From: Gemmobacter caeni
Lineage (GTDB): Bacteria > Pseudomonadota > Alphaproteobacteria > Rhodobacterales > Rhodobacteraceae
DNA length: 61,626 nucleotides
Direction: 5' to 3'
NCBI RefSeq assembly: GCF_003054195.1
Contig: NZ_QBKP01000021.1
Coordinates: 1-61,626, forward strand
The notes beneath the pieces were generated by a model. The model did no database searches. It had not been told where the DNA came from and saw nothing but the letters and a program-made list of their open reading frames with translations. The position numbers were made by a program, and so were the translations under genes. This document shows positions 53,511-61,626 of this stretch, piece by piece. The stretch's first letter is position 1, and every line of letters begins with the position of its first letter.

Positions 53511-53531
53511 CTATCAGAAATGGAACGCAGT

Positions 53532-56500
53532 ATGACCACTTTCGCTGAGCTGTCCATTCGGCTGACAACTCGCGGCGCAGACGAATCTGCCCGTGATATT
53601 CGCAAGATTGAAGGAGCTGCCGGGCAGGTTGGTACGGCAGCGCAGCGGTTGTCGCGTTCAACCCGGCGGTTGGCGACAGATATGATCGCAGGTGCCAATG
53701 GTGTTCGGCGTGTGACGGACCAGCTAGATCAAAACCAGCGCGCTATTGTGCAAAGCACTGGTGGCATGCAGGGGCTGATTGCTGCCATGGGTCGGTTCAT
53801 CGGCTTGTCCAGCAGGGGCGGTGTTGTGGCGAGAGGTTTTCGCGAGGCCAATGTTGCCGCCGCTGCGGGCAGCAACCGGCTAACCGGCGCCATCACAAAT
53901 GCTAGCTTCCAGGTGCAGGACTTCTTCGTCCAAGTGGCGGCTGGAACTGCCGCTGTCACAGCACTGTCTCAGCAGCTTCCACAACTGCTGGGCGCTTTCG
54001 GCTTCTCTGGCAAAATAGCGCTTTTCGGGGCCATCCTCGGTACTTTGGTGGCTATCGGTGCGGCTGTCATCCCCAAGATTGATGGGGTAGGCGAAGCGGT
54101 GAAACGCATGACCGATCAGCTTGATCAGGCCACCGGCGTCGTCACGGCCGCGCGCACTGCCATCGGTACTTTGGCCCAGCATTTTGACCGGATCGTCGTT
54201 TATGCAGGGACTGCTGCCGCACTATTCGCAGGGAAGTGGGTGGCTGGTTTGCTGGCTTCGGCCGTCGCCACCGGCACTTTGTCCGGGGCTTTGCTGGTAC
54301 TGCGCGGCGCGCTGATCCGTACCGGGATAGGAGCGCTGATCGTGGGGGCCGGAGAGCTGGTCTATCAGTTTGGCCGCGTCACAAAGGCTGCTGGGGGTAT
54401 TGGCAGGGCGTTTTCTCTGATGGGCGACGTTGTGTCAGGTGTTTGGGAGGGGATCGTTATCTCTGCGGGCGCAATTCCGGCTGGGCTCGCTTCGGTGTGG
54501 GAAGATGTGAAGTCCAACTTTTTTGACATGCTCACAGTTATTGCCGGGGCATGGCGGGATTTTCTAGCGTCGATGGGTCTGGACGGCTTGGCCTCAACAG
54601 CTGATGAAATGGTTACTTCGTCGATGAAGGCGTCCACGGATGCTTTTATTGCATCTGGCGAAGCCGCAGCGCGGGCCAGTGCGATTACTGCTGATGGCTT
54701 TGGCAAGGCCAAGGAAGCCATTGGCCAACTTTCAACCGTGCTTTCGGACGATGAAAAGCTCTTCGAGCTTCCCAGTCTAAGGTCTGGGCTGGGCGACAGT
54801 GCAAAGAAGGCTGGAGGGGCCGCCAAAGCAACAGATGATCTTGCGAAGGCGGCTGATAAATGGCGTGACCGGCTGAAAGAAACGCAAACACCTCTGGAAA
54901 GATACAACACTGAGCTCGCTGAACTGACGCAGCTCTACAAGGCTGGAAAGCTCACGCAGGAAGAGTTCGGCAGGGGCCAAAAGCTAGTTTCGCAAGAATT
55001 GGCGCACGCGATTCCACTCGTGGGCGATTTGTCGAATGCCTGGGCTGATTTCGTGATGTCGGGGGGCAAGGATATCTCCGGCCTTGGCGATCTGTTCAAA
55101 CAGACCCTGCACCAGATGATCGCGGATGCCGCGAAACAGCAGATCATGGTCTCGATGGGCATTCTGCCTGCGGATGGAAAGGTTCCCGCGGCTGGCGCAG
55201 CTGGCGGCGCGCCCGGCCTGCTCGGCCTTGGCAGCCTGATCGGCAAGGACAGCTGGCTGGGCAAAGGGCTGGCATCCGGAAAAGGCTTCCTTGGCGGTAT
55301 CGGCAAGCTGTTCGGTTTTGGCGGTACCGGCGCGGGCGGGGCAGGGATGCTGGGCGGTCTGGGCAGCATGCTGGGTACCGTGGGCATGATCGCGGGCGGC
55401 ATCGGGCTTGTCATGTCGCTTGGCAAGGCGTTGTTCGGGCGCAAGCTGGCCGATACCGGCGTGATGGGCCAGTTCACCGGCGACACGTTCGATGGATCGT
55501 CCTATCGCTACTACAAGGGCGGGCTGTTCCGGTCGAACAAGACCTCGACCGAAGCACTGGACCCGCAGGTGTCTGATACCATCGGCCTCGCCTATGCCGA
55601 TCTGCGCGGCAATATCCGCGACATGGCGGGGGTTCTGGATCTGGGATCGGGCGCGATTGCTGATTTCGTGCATGATTTCAAGATCAGCACCAAGGACATG
55701 TCCGAGGAACAGGTGCTTCAGGCCTTGCAGGCGGAAATGGCCAAGGCCGGGGCAGGGATGGCCGAACTGGTGTTGGGGACGGACGCCTATACCCGGGCGG
55801 GCGAAACCGCACTGGATACGCTGACCCGACTGTCGGCCAGCCTGATCGGCGTCCGCGACGTGGTGGATCTGCTGGGGCATCGGTTCGACATGGTGGGGCT
55901 TGTCGGCGGGGATGTCGCATCATCGCTGGCCGATGCGTTCGGCGGTCTGGACAACATGGCCACGGCAACCGCGAACTATTTCCAGACCTTCTACACGCAG
56001 GAAGAACAGGTCGCGACCGCCACGCGGCGGGCCGAGGCGGAGCTGGCCAGGCTCGGGGCTGCCATGCCGAAGTCGCGGGCGGAATACCGGCTGATGGTCG
56101 AGGCGCTGGATCTGACCGACAAGAAACAGCAGGAGCTCTATGCAACGCTGATCGGCCTTTCCGGGGTGATGGATCAGGTTCTGCCTTCGATTGCCCAAAT
56201 GACGCGCGAAATGGAGCAACTGACGGGCATGGTCTCGACCGGGCTGGACGCGACGATTGATGCAACGACGGAGGCACAGCGGGCGGCGCTGGATGCAGCC
56301 CGGACATGGTACCGCGCGGCGCAATCGATCCGCGACTATATTGACCGGCTTCGTGGCACGGCTGGGGCGCTGGTCTCCGGGCAGCAGGCGCTGGTTTACA
56401 ATGAGGCACGCTATCAGGCCATTCTGGCGCGCGCTGTGGCAGGCGATATCGCGGCGGTTGGTGATCTGACCGGCGCCGCCGATGCGATGCTGGCAAGCCA

Positions 56501-58949
56501 GCGCGATATGGCGCGCAACCGTGTGGATCTGGCGCGGGCGCAGGCGCGGGTGCTGTCCGACCTCGGGCTGGTGCAGGGCGTTGCAGATATCGAGGGGGCC
56601 CGGCATGACGTGATCGCCGGGCTGCTGGGGCAGCAGATCGATGTGTTGACCGAGGTGCGGGATTTCCTCGCCGGCGGTGGCGTATTGGACGAGGCGATGA
56701 TCGATCAGCTGAACGGCCAGCTGGCCGGCCTTCAGCAGGCTATCGCCGCGGCCGAGATGATCAACTACCAGTTCCTGCGGGAGCGCCTGGCGGTGACCGT
56801 GGATGTGATCGCGGATGCCGATATCCCGCCGCATTTGCGCGCCTTGCTGAACAATGCAGCGACCGGCGTCACCGGCTATATTGATTTCCTGACGCGCAGT
56901 GATCTGCCTGCCGATCTGAAGTGGCTGGCACTGACCGGAGCCTCCGAACATATCAAGACCATCGATTACTTGGCCCAGAACGATCTGGGCCATGATCTGA
57001 CGCGGCTGGCACTGGCCGATGTGTCGAGCCTGCAAAAGACCGTACATCTGCTGACGGGGGCTGCGCTGCCGGTCGATGTGATGCGGATCGCGCTGGCCGG
57101 AAACTCGGAATTGTCGCGTGTTGTGACGGCGACGCTTTCCTCCGGGATCAGCCCGGCTGCGATGCGTCTCGCGCTCGGGAATGTCGGCGCATATGCGGTC
57201 AGCGTCATGGCCTCGCTATCTCCCGGGATCAGCGACGGTGTGCGGCGGATCGTGATCGCCCAGCAGGGCAGCTACGCCGCCATGATCGAGGCGGCGATCA
57301 GCGCGCAGATGGGGGAGCGCGCGCGCCGGATTCTGTTGGCGCAGCAGGGTGAGTATATCGCGAACATAACGGGTGTTCTCGCTTCGGACATGGACGGCCC
57401 GACCCGTCGCCTCCTGCTGAATGCAAACACGGCCGCCGCGCGGGCGATTACGGTTGCGTCCGTGTTTGCCAGCAGCATGACGGCCGATCAGCGCGCGGCC
57501 CTGATTTCATCGGCACAAGAGTCCTTCAAGACGATCCGTGCCGCAATCAGCCTGGCAGGGCTGTCACCCACCGGGGCCTTGTTTCTGGCGCAGATCGGGG
57601 CAGGCAGCAAAGCCTTCCAGAAGACGATCACGGGCCAGATCGCGCTGTCTGCGCTTTCAGCCGATCAGCGGATGCTGCTTGGCGCGATCAGCGAGACGGT
57701 GCGGAAGAATGCGGATCTGAGGGCAACAGGGTCCATGACCACCGATCAGCGCCTGTTGCTCGCTGCGATTTCCGGAACGGTGAACCGTGCGGCGATCTTC
57801 AAGGCTTCCGGCACGCTGACAGTGGACCAACGCCGCATGCTTCTTGCCGAAGCCGGAAGGGTCGATATCACAATCGCGGGTGGCGTGACCCTGGCAAAGC
57901 TGGGGGCGGATCAGCTCAGGATGCTGCGCGCCACCACCTCGACCATTCTTCGCACGATCAAGGGGGCTGTGGATCTTTCCGGGCTCAATGACAGACAGAA
58001 GACCCTTCTCGATGCGATCAACGGGACCACGGCGGGCAAGATCCTGCTTGGCGGGAGCTTCGCATTCGAGCCTGCAAAGGCATTCTCGGTATGGTTCGAG
58101 ACGACGACGACCTCGAATATTGCCAATCCGCTTGCCACGATGCGGGGCGCGCTCGCCACACTGGGCGGGTCGCTCGCGGATTTGCGGAAAGTGATAGAGG
58201 CTGAAGGCAACCGGCAGGAGCGTGCGGCAAAGGTTGCAGCGCTGAACGCCTATGTGGGGACGTTGACCCGCGATGGCGAAGGCCGTGCCTTTGTCGATGA
58301 TACCGAACTTGCGCGGATGGCCGAAATCCTCGGGATCGATGCTACCGGAATGGATCGGAACACGCTGCGCAACCGTGTGGCGGGGTATAGCAAGGGCGAT
58401 CTCTTGCGCGGGACGATCTATGATCCCACGGGATCGCGCGAACGCCGGTATCTCGACAGCCTTTTGCCGGAGGAGACACAGGGTGAAAGCCTGACGCTGG
58501 ACGATTTCCGGATCTTCCGGCGTCAATACGGCAGCGATGACGGTAGGGTCGAGGGCTTTTCGATCCTTGGCCCGCTCGGTGGAATCCGGGGTACCATCGG
58601 GCCAGGCGGGGCACAATTCATCACCAGAGCAGCGGCGGAAAAGTGGCTGAAAGATCAGAAGTACCCGGCATTTGCCCGCGGCGGTCAGCATAGCGGCGGC
58701 CCGGCATATATCGGGGAAAATGATCTGGAGCTCGTGGCCCCGTCCCGGGTCTACAGCCCGCGTGAGACCCGGGAGATGCTCGACAATCGTGCCGTGGTCG
58801 AGGCGATCACCGAATTGCGCCGGGAGGTTGCCGCCGCCCGCGCGGAAAACACCCAGCTGCTGCTGAGGATCGAAGGGTACGAGCGTCAGCAGGCCCGGAT
58901 CGTGAGGGACTGGGATGCCAATGGTCTGCCTGCGGAGCGCACAGAATGA
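53532..58949 (+). CDS. Tail tape measure protein
   Basis: 1805 residues from ATG 53532 (MTTFAELSIRLTTRGADESA); 18 earlier in-frame codons overlap the hairpin. Helical N terminus, membrane-like helices at about 140-165 and 235-280 (SFSGKIALFGAILGTLVAIG region), a Gly-rich stretch at about 550-650, 15 degenerate repeats of about 27 residues (1095-1503) and a C-terminal PAYIGENDLELVAPSRVY block. Sets tail length and is injected with DNA. By the usual 0.15 nm per residue it implies a tail near 270 nm. Confidence 0.93.
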   Translation: MTTFAELSIRLTTRGADESARDIRKIEGAAGQVGTAAQRLSRSTRRLATDMIAGANGVRRVTDQLDQNQRAIVQSTGGMQGLIAAMGRFIGLSSRGGVVARGFREANVAAAAGSNRLTGAITNASFQVQDFFVQVAAGTAAVTALSQQLPQLLGAFGFSGKIALFGAILGTLVAIGAAVIPKIDGVGEAVKRMTDQLDQATGVVTAARTAIGTLAQHFDRIVVYAGTAAALFAGKWVAGLLASAVATGTLSGALLVLRGALIRTGIGALIVGAGELVYQFGRVTKAAGGIGRAFSLMGDVVSGVWEGIVISAGAIPAGLASVWEDVKSNFFDMLTVIAGAWRDFLASMGLDGLASTADEMVTSSMKASTDAFIASGEAAARASAITADGFGKAKEAIGQLSTVLSDDEKLFELPSLRSGLGDSAKKAGGAAKATDDLAKAADKWRDRLKETQTPLERYNTELAELTQLYKAGKLTQEEFGRGQKLVSQELAHAIPLVGDLSNAWADFVMSGGKDISGLGDLFKQTLHQMIADAAKQQIMVSMGILPADGKVPAAGAAGGAPGLLGLGSLIGKDSWLGKGLASGKGFLGGIGKLFGFGGTGAGGAGMLGGLGSMLGTVGMIAGGIGLVMSLGKALFGRKLADTGVMGQFTGDTFDGSSYRYYKGGLFRSNKTSTEALDPQVSDTIGLAYADLRGNIRDMAGVLDLGSGAIADFVHDFKISTKDMSEEQVLQALQAEMAKAGAGMAELVLGTDAYTRAGETALDTLTRLSASLIGVRDVVDLLGHRFDMVGLVGGDVASSLADAFGGLDNMATATANYFQTFYTQEEQVATATRRAEAELARLGAAMPKSRAEYRLMVEALDLTDKKQQELYATLIGLSGVMDQVLPSIAQMTREMEQLTGMVSTGLDATIDATTEAQRAALDAARTWYRAAQSIRDYIDRLRGTAGALVSGQQALVYNEARYQAILARAVAGDIAAVGDLTGAADAMLASQRDMARNRVDLARAQARVLSDLGLVQGVADIEGARHDVIAGLLGQQIDVLTEVRDFLAGGGVLDEAMIDQLNGQLAGLQQAIAAAEMINYQFLRERLAVTVDVIADADIPPHLRALLNNAATGVTGYIDFLTRSDLPADLKWLALTGASEHIKTIDYLAQNDLGHDLTRLALADVSSLQKTVHLLTGAALPVDVMRIALAGNSELSRVVTATLSSGISPAAMRLALGNVGAYAVSVMASLSPGISDGVRRIVIAQQGSYAAMIEAAISAQMGERARRILLAQQGEYIANITGVLASDMDGPTRRLLLNANTAAARAITVASVFASSMTADQRAALISSAQESFKTIRAAISLAGLSPTGALFLAQIGAGSKAFQKTITGQIALSALSADQRMLLGAISETVRKNADLRATGSMTTDQRLLLAAISGTVNRAAIFKASGTLTVDQRRMLLAEAGRVDITIAGGVTLAKLGADQLRMLRATTSTILRTIKGAVDLSGLNDRQKTLLDAINGTTAGKILLGGSFAFEPAKAFSVWFETTTTSNIANPLATMRGALATLGGSLADLRKVIEAEGNRQERAAKVAALNAYVGTLTRDGEGRAFVDDTELARMAEILGIDATGMDRNTLRNRVAGYSKGDLLRGTIYDPTGSRERRYLDSLLPEETQGESLTLDDFRIFRRQYGSDDGRVEGFSILGPLGGIRGTIGPGGAQFITRAAAEKWLKDQKYPAFARGGQHSGGPAYIGENDLELVAPSRVYSPRETREMLDNRAVVEAITELRREVAAARAENTQLLLRIEGYERQQARIVRDWDANGLPAERTE
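56818..58040 (+). repeat. Fifteen 27-residue repeats in the tape measure gene
   Basis: Each unit reads roughly L-S-x-D-x-R-R-x-L-L-A-x-x-S-x10-I-x4-S-G, for example ISDGVRRIVIAQQGSYAAMI, MGERARRILLAQQGEYIANI, MTTDQRLLLAAISGTVNRAA. They are degenerate at DNA level (about 81 bp period), so old. Confidence 0.75.
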
Positions 58950-59836
58950 GGGTGGTCGAGCCGATTGCCATTACCGAAGCCATGCTGGTTTCGTCCAATG
59001 TCCCGGAAACCGATGCCGCGGCGTGGAATGTCGGGACGGCCTATGCCATCGGCAACCAGGTGATCCGGGGGCATGCTGTTTATGAGGCCGTGCAGGCGCA
59101 TACCGGGCAGGACCCGCTGCTGGACGCGGGCAGCACCTACTGGCTGAAGCTGGGGGCGACGAACCGCTGGAAGGCGTTTGACCGGCTGATCTCCGATCCG
59201 GTCGTGAAGACGGGCAGCATCACCTATTTGCTTCAGATCAGCAGCCTTGCGGATGCTGTCGCGTTCTTCGGGCTGAATGCCTCATCCGTGCGGGTCAAGG
59301 TGACCGATCCGGTCGATGGCGTGATCTTCGATGAAACGCGCGACATCGTTGACAATGCGGCAGTCTTTGATGGCTGGTCTTATTGCTTCGAGCCGGTGAT
59401 CTACGACACGCAGGAGATCGTAACAGGGGCGCCGATCTATTCCGGCGTCACGCTCGATATCACGGTGAGTAGCGGCGGCACGACACAGGTCGGACAGATC
59501 GTCGTCGGCCGCGATCAGATCCTTGGCGAGGCGCTTGTCGATACATCCATCGGCATCGAGGATTTCTCGCGCAAGGACCGAGATGAATTCGGCAACGCGA
59601 TCATCGTCGAGCGTGCCTATGCGCAGACCGCCACTTTCCGATTCGGGTTTCCGACGGAAGATGCGCGCCGCATCAGGGGGATTTTGGCCAGATTGCGGGC
59701 AATCCCGGCCGTCTATTACGCCGGTCCCGGCTCAAGCCAGTTCGGAACCACGGTCTACGGATTCTTCCGGGATTTTTCGATCCCGCTTACCACCAACCGC
59801 TCCTTCGGGAGCCTTGAGGTCGAGGGCCTTACCTGA
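58946..59836 (+). CDS. Tail-tip protein with carbohydrate-binding-like segment
   Basis: 296 residues overlapping the tape measure by four bases. Residues 25-70 (AAAWNVGTAYAIGNQVIRGH, YEAVQAHTGQDPLL, TYWLKLGATNRWKAFD) look like a small chitin/carbohydrate-binding fold; the rest is beta-rich (GTTVYGFFRDFSIPL). Likely distal tail or baseplate part. Confidence 0.72.
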   Translation: MRVVEPIAITEAMLVSSNVPETDAAAWNVGTAYAIGNQVIRGHAVYEAVQAHTGQDPLLDAGSTYWLKLGATNRWKAFDRLISDPVVKTGSITYLLQISSLADAVAFFGLNASSVRVKVTDPVDGVIFDETRDIVDNAAVFDGWSYCFEPVIYDTQEIVTGAPIYSGVTLDITVSSGGTTQVGQIVVGRDQILGEALVDTSIGIEDFSRKDRDEFGNAIIVERAYAQTATFRFGFPTEDARRIRGILARLRAIPAVYYAGPGSSQFGTTVYGFFRDFSIPLTTNRSFGSLEVEGLT

Positions 59837-60873
59837 TGTCGATCACACTCCCGCCGCCCGCGCCATCGCGCAACAACCCGGCGACGTTTTCCGACCGTAT
59901 GGATGCGTTCCTTGCTTGGTTCGTGACGATGGCGCCGGAGCTTAATGCCCTGGCATATGCAACTGGACCGGGTGTTTTTCTGAATGGTAACGCCGCAGCG
60001 CCCGCTATCATTTTCGGTAATGATACCGACACGGGCCTATATCGACAGGCAGAAAATCAACTTGCGATGGCGACGGCAGGCGTGCGGCGCCTCCTTTTGG
60101 GTGCGAGTGCTTTTCAGGTTGATTTGCCGATCACCGGCACGGCTGTCACCCAGTCATCCACCGACACGACAGCAGGGCGTCTGCATCGCACCGATGACAA
60201 TATCCTGTTCCATGCCCTGCGCCGCTTCGGCGTCTATTACCCGTCAGGGAACGGCGTCAATATCGACTCAGCTGTCGCTGGCGATGCGGGGCTGTATGAT
60301 GCCACACTCGCAGGGACATTTCCCGCGGCGTCAGGTTTTTGGTGGATCACCTCGCAGGCGATATATTCGGGGGCGGCGCTGTTACAGCGCGCCATTCGGT
60401 ACACCGCAGCTGGCACTCCACCGGCAACGGCAGATGAATATATGCGTATCCGGGCAAACGACGGCACATGGGGCGCCTGGCGGCGGGTCTACAATAGTGG
60501 ATCGGTTGTCGGTCCAGTCAGTCAGTCAGGCGGTGTGCCCACCGGCGCGCTGTTTGAACCGTCGTCCAACGCCAATGGCAGATACCACCGTGATGCCGGA
60601 GGTCTGATGACATGCTCCCACACTTTCGTGATCAAGCCAAGCAGCGACGCCACATCCGGGGTCAAATCTGCTACATGGACGTTCCCGGCGGCATTTGCTG
60701 ATGCTGTTTCGGTGGTGCCGACCGGCGCACTGATTTCGTCGTCGCCCAATGGCCGGGTTGGGCTGACCTTTGGCTTCCCCACAACAACATCTGTCGTCGT
60801 GTATTACAACGAGATTGCCGGCACGAGCAGCGATGTAAATGTCCGCGTGCAGGCGGTCGGTCGCTGGTATTGA
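59836..60873 (+). CDS. Tail fibre protein
   Basis: 345 residues, TGATG overlap with the previous gene. Short N-terminal helix (RMDAFLAWFVTMAPELNALA), then fibre-type beta repeats (IIFGNDTDTGLYRQAENQLA, RIRANDGTWGAWRRVYNSG) and a C-terminal domain (VKSATWTFPAAFADAVSVVP) that may bind the receptor or trimerise. Confidence 0.8.
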   Translation: MSITLPPPAPSRNNPATFSDRMDAFLAWFVTMAPELNALAYATGPGVFLNGNAAAPAIIFGNDTDTGLYRQAENQLAMATAGVRRLLLGASAFQVDLPITGTAVTQSSTDTTAGRLHRTDDNILFHALRRFGVYYPSGNGVNIDSAVAGDAGLYDATLAGTFPAASGFWWITSQAIYSGAALLQRAIRYTAAGTPPATADEYMRIRANDGTWGAWRRVYNSGSVVGPVSQSGGVPTGALFEPSSNANGRYHRDAGGLMTCSHTFVIKPSSDATSGVKSATWTFPAAFADAVSVVPTGALISSSPNGRVGLTFGFPTTTSVVVYYNEIAGTSSDVNVRVQAVGRWY

Positions 60874-60884
60874 GGAGACCCACC

Positions 60885-61217
60885 ATGATCATCACCCTAT
60901 CTCCCATCCGCTCCGACGCCGCCCTGACGCTGATCCGCCAGGGCGACACCCTGATCCTCAACGGCGTGGCCTATGATTTTGGCCCGCTCGCCGAGGGCGC
61001 CACCCTGCCGCGCGAGGCCATCGCCTGCGACTGGCTGGCCTCGGAGGTCACCCGGATCGACGGGGTGATCCATCTGACCCTGCTCCTGCCGCATGGCCCG
61101 ATCCCGTGGCCCGCCCCGCCTGAATCGCGGGTGGTCACACATCCCGAACCAATCCTTGTCACGACAGACGGGCCGATCCTTCTGCCGAGCTATAGCCCTG
61201 AGGAGATCAGCCAATGA
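60885..61217 (+). CDS. Hypothetical tail protein
   Basis: 110 residues from ATG 60885 with GGAG upstream. MIITLSPIRSDAALTLIRQG, LILNGVAYDFGPLAEGATLP, a pattern seen in small proteins next to phage fibre genes. ATGA overlap with the next gene. Confidence 0.7.
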   Translation: MIITLSPIRSDAALTLIRQGDTLILNGVAYDFGPLAEGATLPREAIACDWLASEVTRIDGVIHLTLLLPHGPIPWPAPPESRVVTHPEPILVTTDGPILLPSYSPEEISQ

Positions 61218-61626
61218 TCGACTGGAGCAAGACGATCACCGCCGACGCCCGCGCCGCAACCGCGCTGGCCGCCGCCAAAGCCGAGGCCCGTGTCACGCTG
61301 GCAGCGGCCGTCACCGCCGCCCGCGCCGCGCTGATCACCGATCTGCCGGGGCAGAGCATGATCTACCTGGCGAAAGAGGCGGAGGCCCGTGCCTGGATAG
61401 CAGATCCCGAACCGGATCTTGCCGCCTATCCGCTGCTCTCGGCCGAGCTGGGCATCACCGCCCCCGACGCCGCCAGCCTCGCGCAGATCTGGCTCAACCT
61501 CGCCACCCTGTGGCGCAGCGCCGCTGCTGATCTGGAGGCCTTCCGCCTCGCCGCCTGCGCTGCCCTGGATGCCGCGACATCGGTGGCCGAGGTCGAGGCG
61601 GTGCAGGTAGATCCGGGCAAGGCCAT
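61214..61626 (+). CDS. Tail fibre-associated protein, cut by window edge
   Basis: 137 residues visible, open to the end. MIDWSKTITADARAATALAA begins an alanine-rich helix, then SMIYLAKEAEARAWIADPEP and AAYPLLSAELGITAPDAASL. Similar to chaperones placed after fibre genes; partial. Confidence 0.65.
   Translation, partial: MIDWSKTITADARAATALAAAKAEARVTLAAAVTAARAALITDLPGQSMIYLAKEAEARAWIADPEPDLAAYPLLSAELGITAPDAASLAQIWLNLATLWRSAAADLEAFRLAACAALDAATSVAEVEAVQVDPGKA

Noticed and set aside
53478-53531. Earlier start of the tape measure gene (ATG 53478)
   Set aside because: The 18 codons lie in a hairpin with T-run and lack a ribosome site; the start at 53532 gives a normal N terminus.

Overview
The window is about 61.6 kb of GC-rich alphaproteobacterial DNA. 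Gene content (heterotetrameric sarcosine oxidase, CcmI, CycH-type cytochrome biogenesis, TSUP permease, DUF1289, an alanine/lysine-tailed HU protein) and codon use fit the Rhodobacteraceae/Paracoccaceae, most likely Paracoccus or a close relative. The assignment is by recognition, not by search.

Chromosomal part (1-23227). Positions 1-2005 are the end of a decayed integrative element inserted at the 5' end of dusA: a tyrosine recombinase with an amber codon at codon 44, three TTGGTACA repeats on a 20-bp grid, and an AT-rich GTG-started dusA leader. Then follow dusA, a Bcr/CflA-type MFS pump, a TSUP permease coupled to a PhyH-like oxygenase, the leftward ccmI-ruvX-DUF1289 cluster, the sarcosine oxidase operon soxBDAG, three tandem genes for small secreted two-cysteine proteins ending in KK(R)KK, iron superoxide dismutase, a winged-helix regulator divergent from a flavin-dependent monooxygenase, an enolase-superfamily enzyme, tgt, lon, an HU-like gene and tRNA-Val(CAC).

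Prophage part (about 23225 to the right edge, not complete). A lambda-like siphovirus is integrated at the 3' end of tRNA-Val(CAC). A leftward operon (29105 to 23301) carries small genes, a ParB-like protein, a sliding-clamp-like protein, excisionase and integrase. The immunity region has a LexA/CI-type repressor, a Cro-like gene, and 16-bp TGGGA-N6-TCCCA operators both at cI/cro and at the head of the leftward operon, like lambda OR and OL. A lipoprotein and a three-helix membrane protein lie downstream of cI in the position of lambda rexAB. A rightward chain of overlapping small genes leads to a DnaG-like primase and a D5-type helicase, followed by a 384-bp non-coding region with 12 GGGACG units, six direct then six inverted, a candidate origin. 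The late operon follows: DUF1441-type small terminase, GpA large terminase, gpW, lambda-B-type portal, a ClpP-protease/major-capsid fusion, DUF2190 decoration protein, head-tail proteins, tail tube, tail chaperones G and G-T joined by a T TTT TTG slippery heptamer, a tape measure of about 1805 residues, tail-tip and fibre genes. Lysis genes and attR are not seen and should lie beyond the right edge.

Most notable: two reverse-strand cassettes inside the tail module. One is a hicAB toxin-antitoxin operon with a near-consensus promoter inside a 14-bp inverted repeat. The other is a secreted protein with a TolA C-terminal-like domain between the tail chaperones and the tape measure, a candidate prophage-encoded TolA decoy. 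Hairpins precede most of the separated late genes, suggesting staged read-through of the late transcript.
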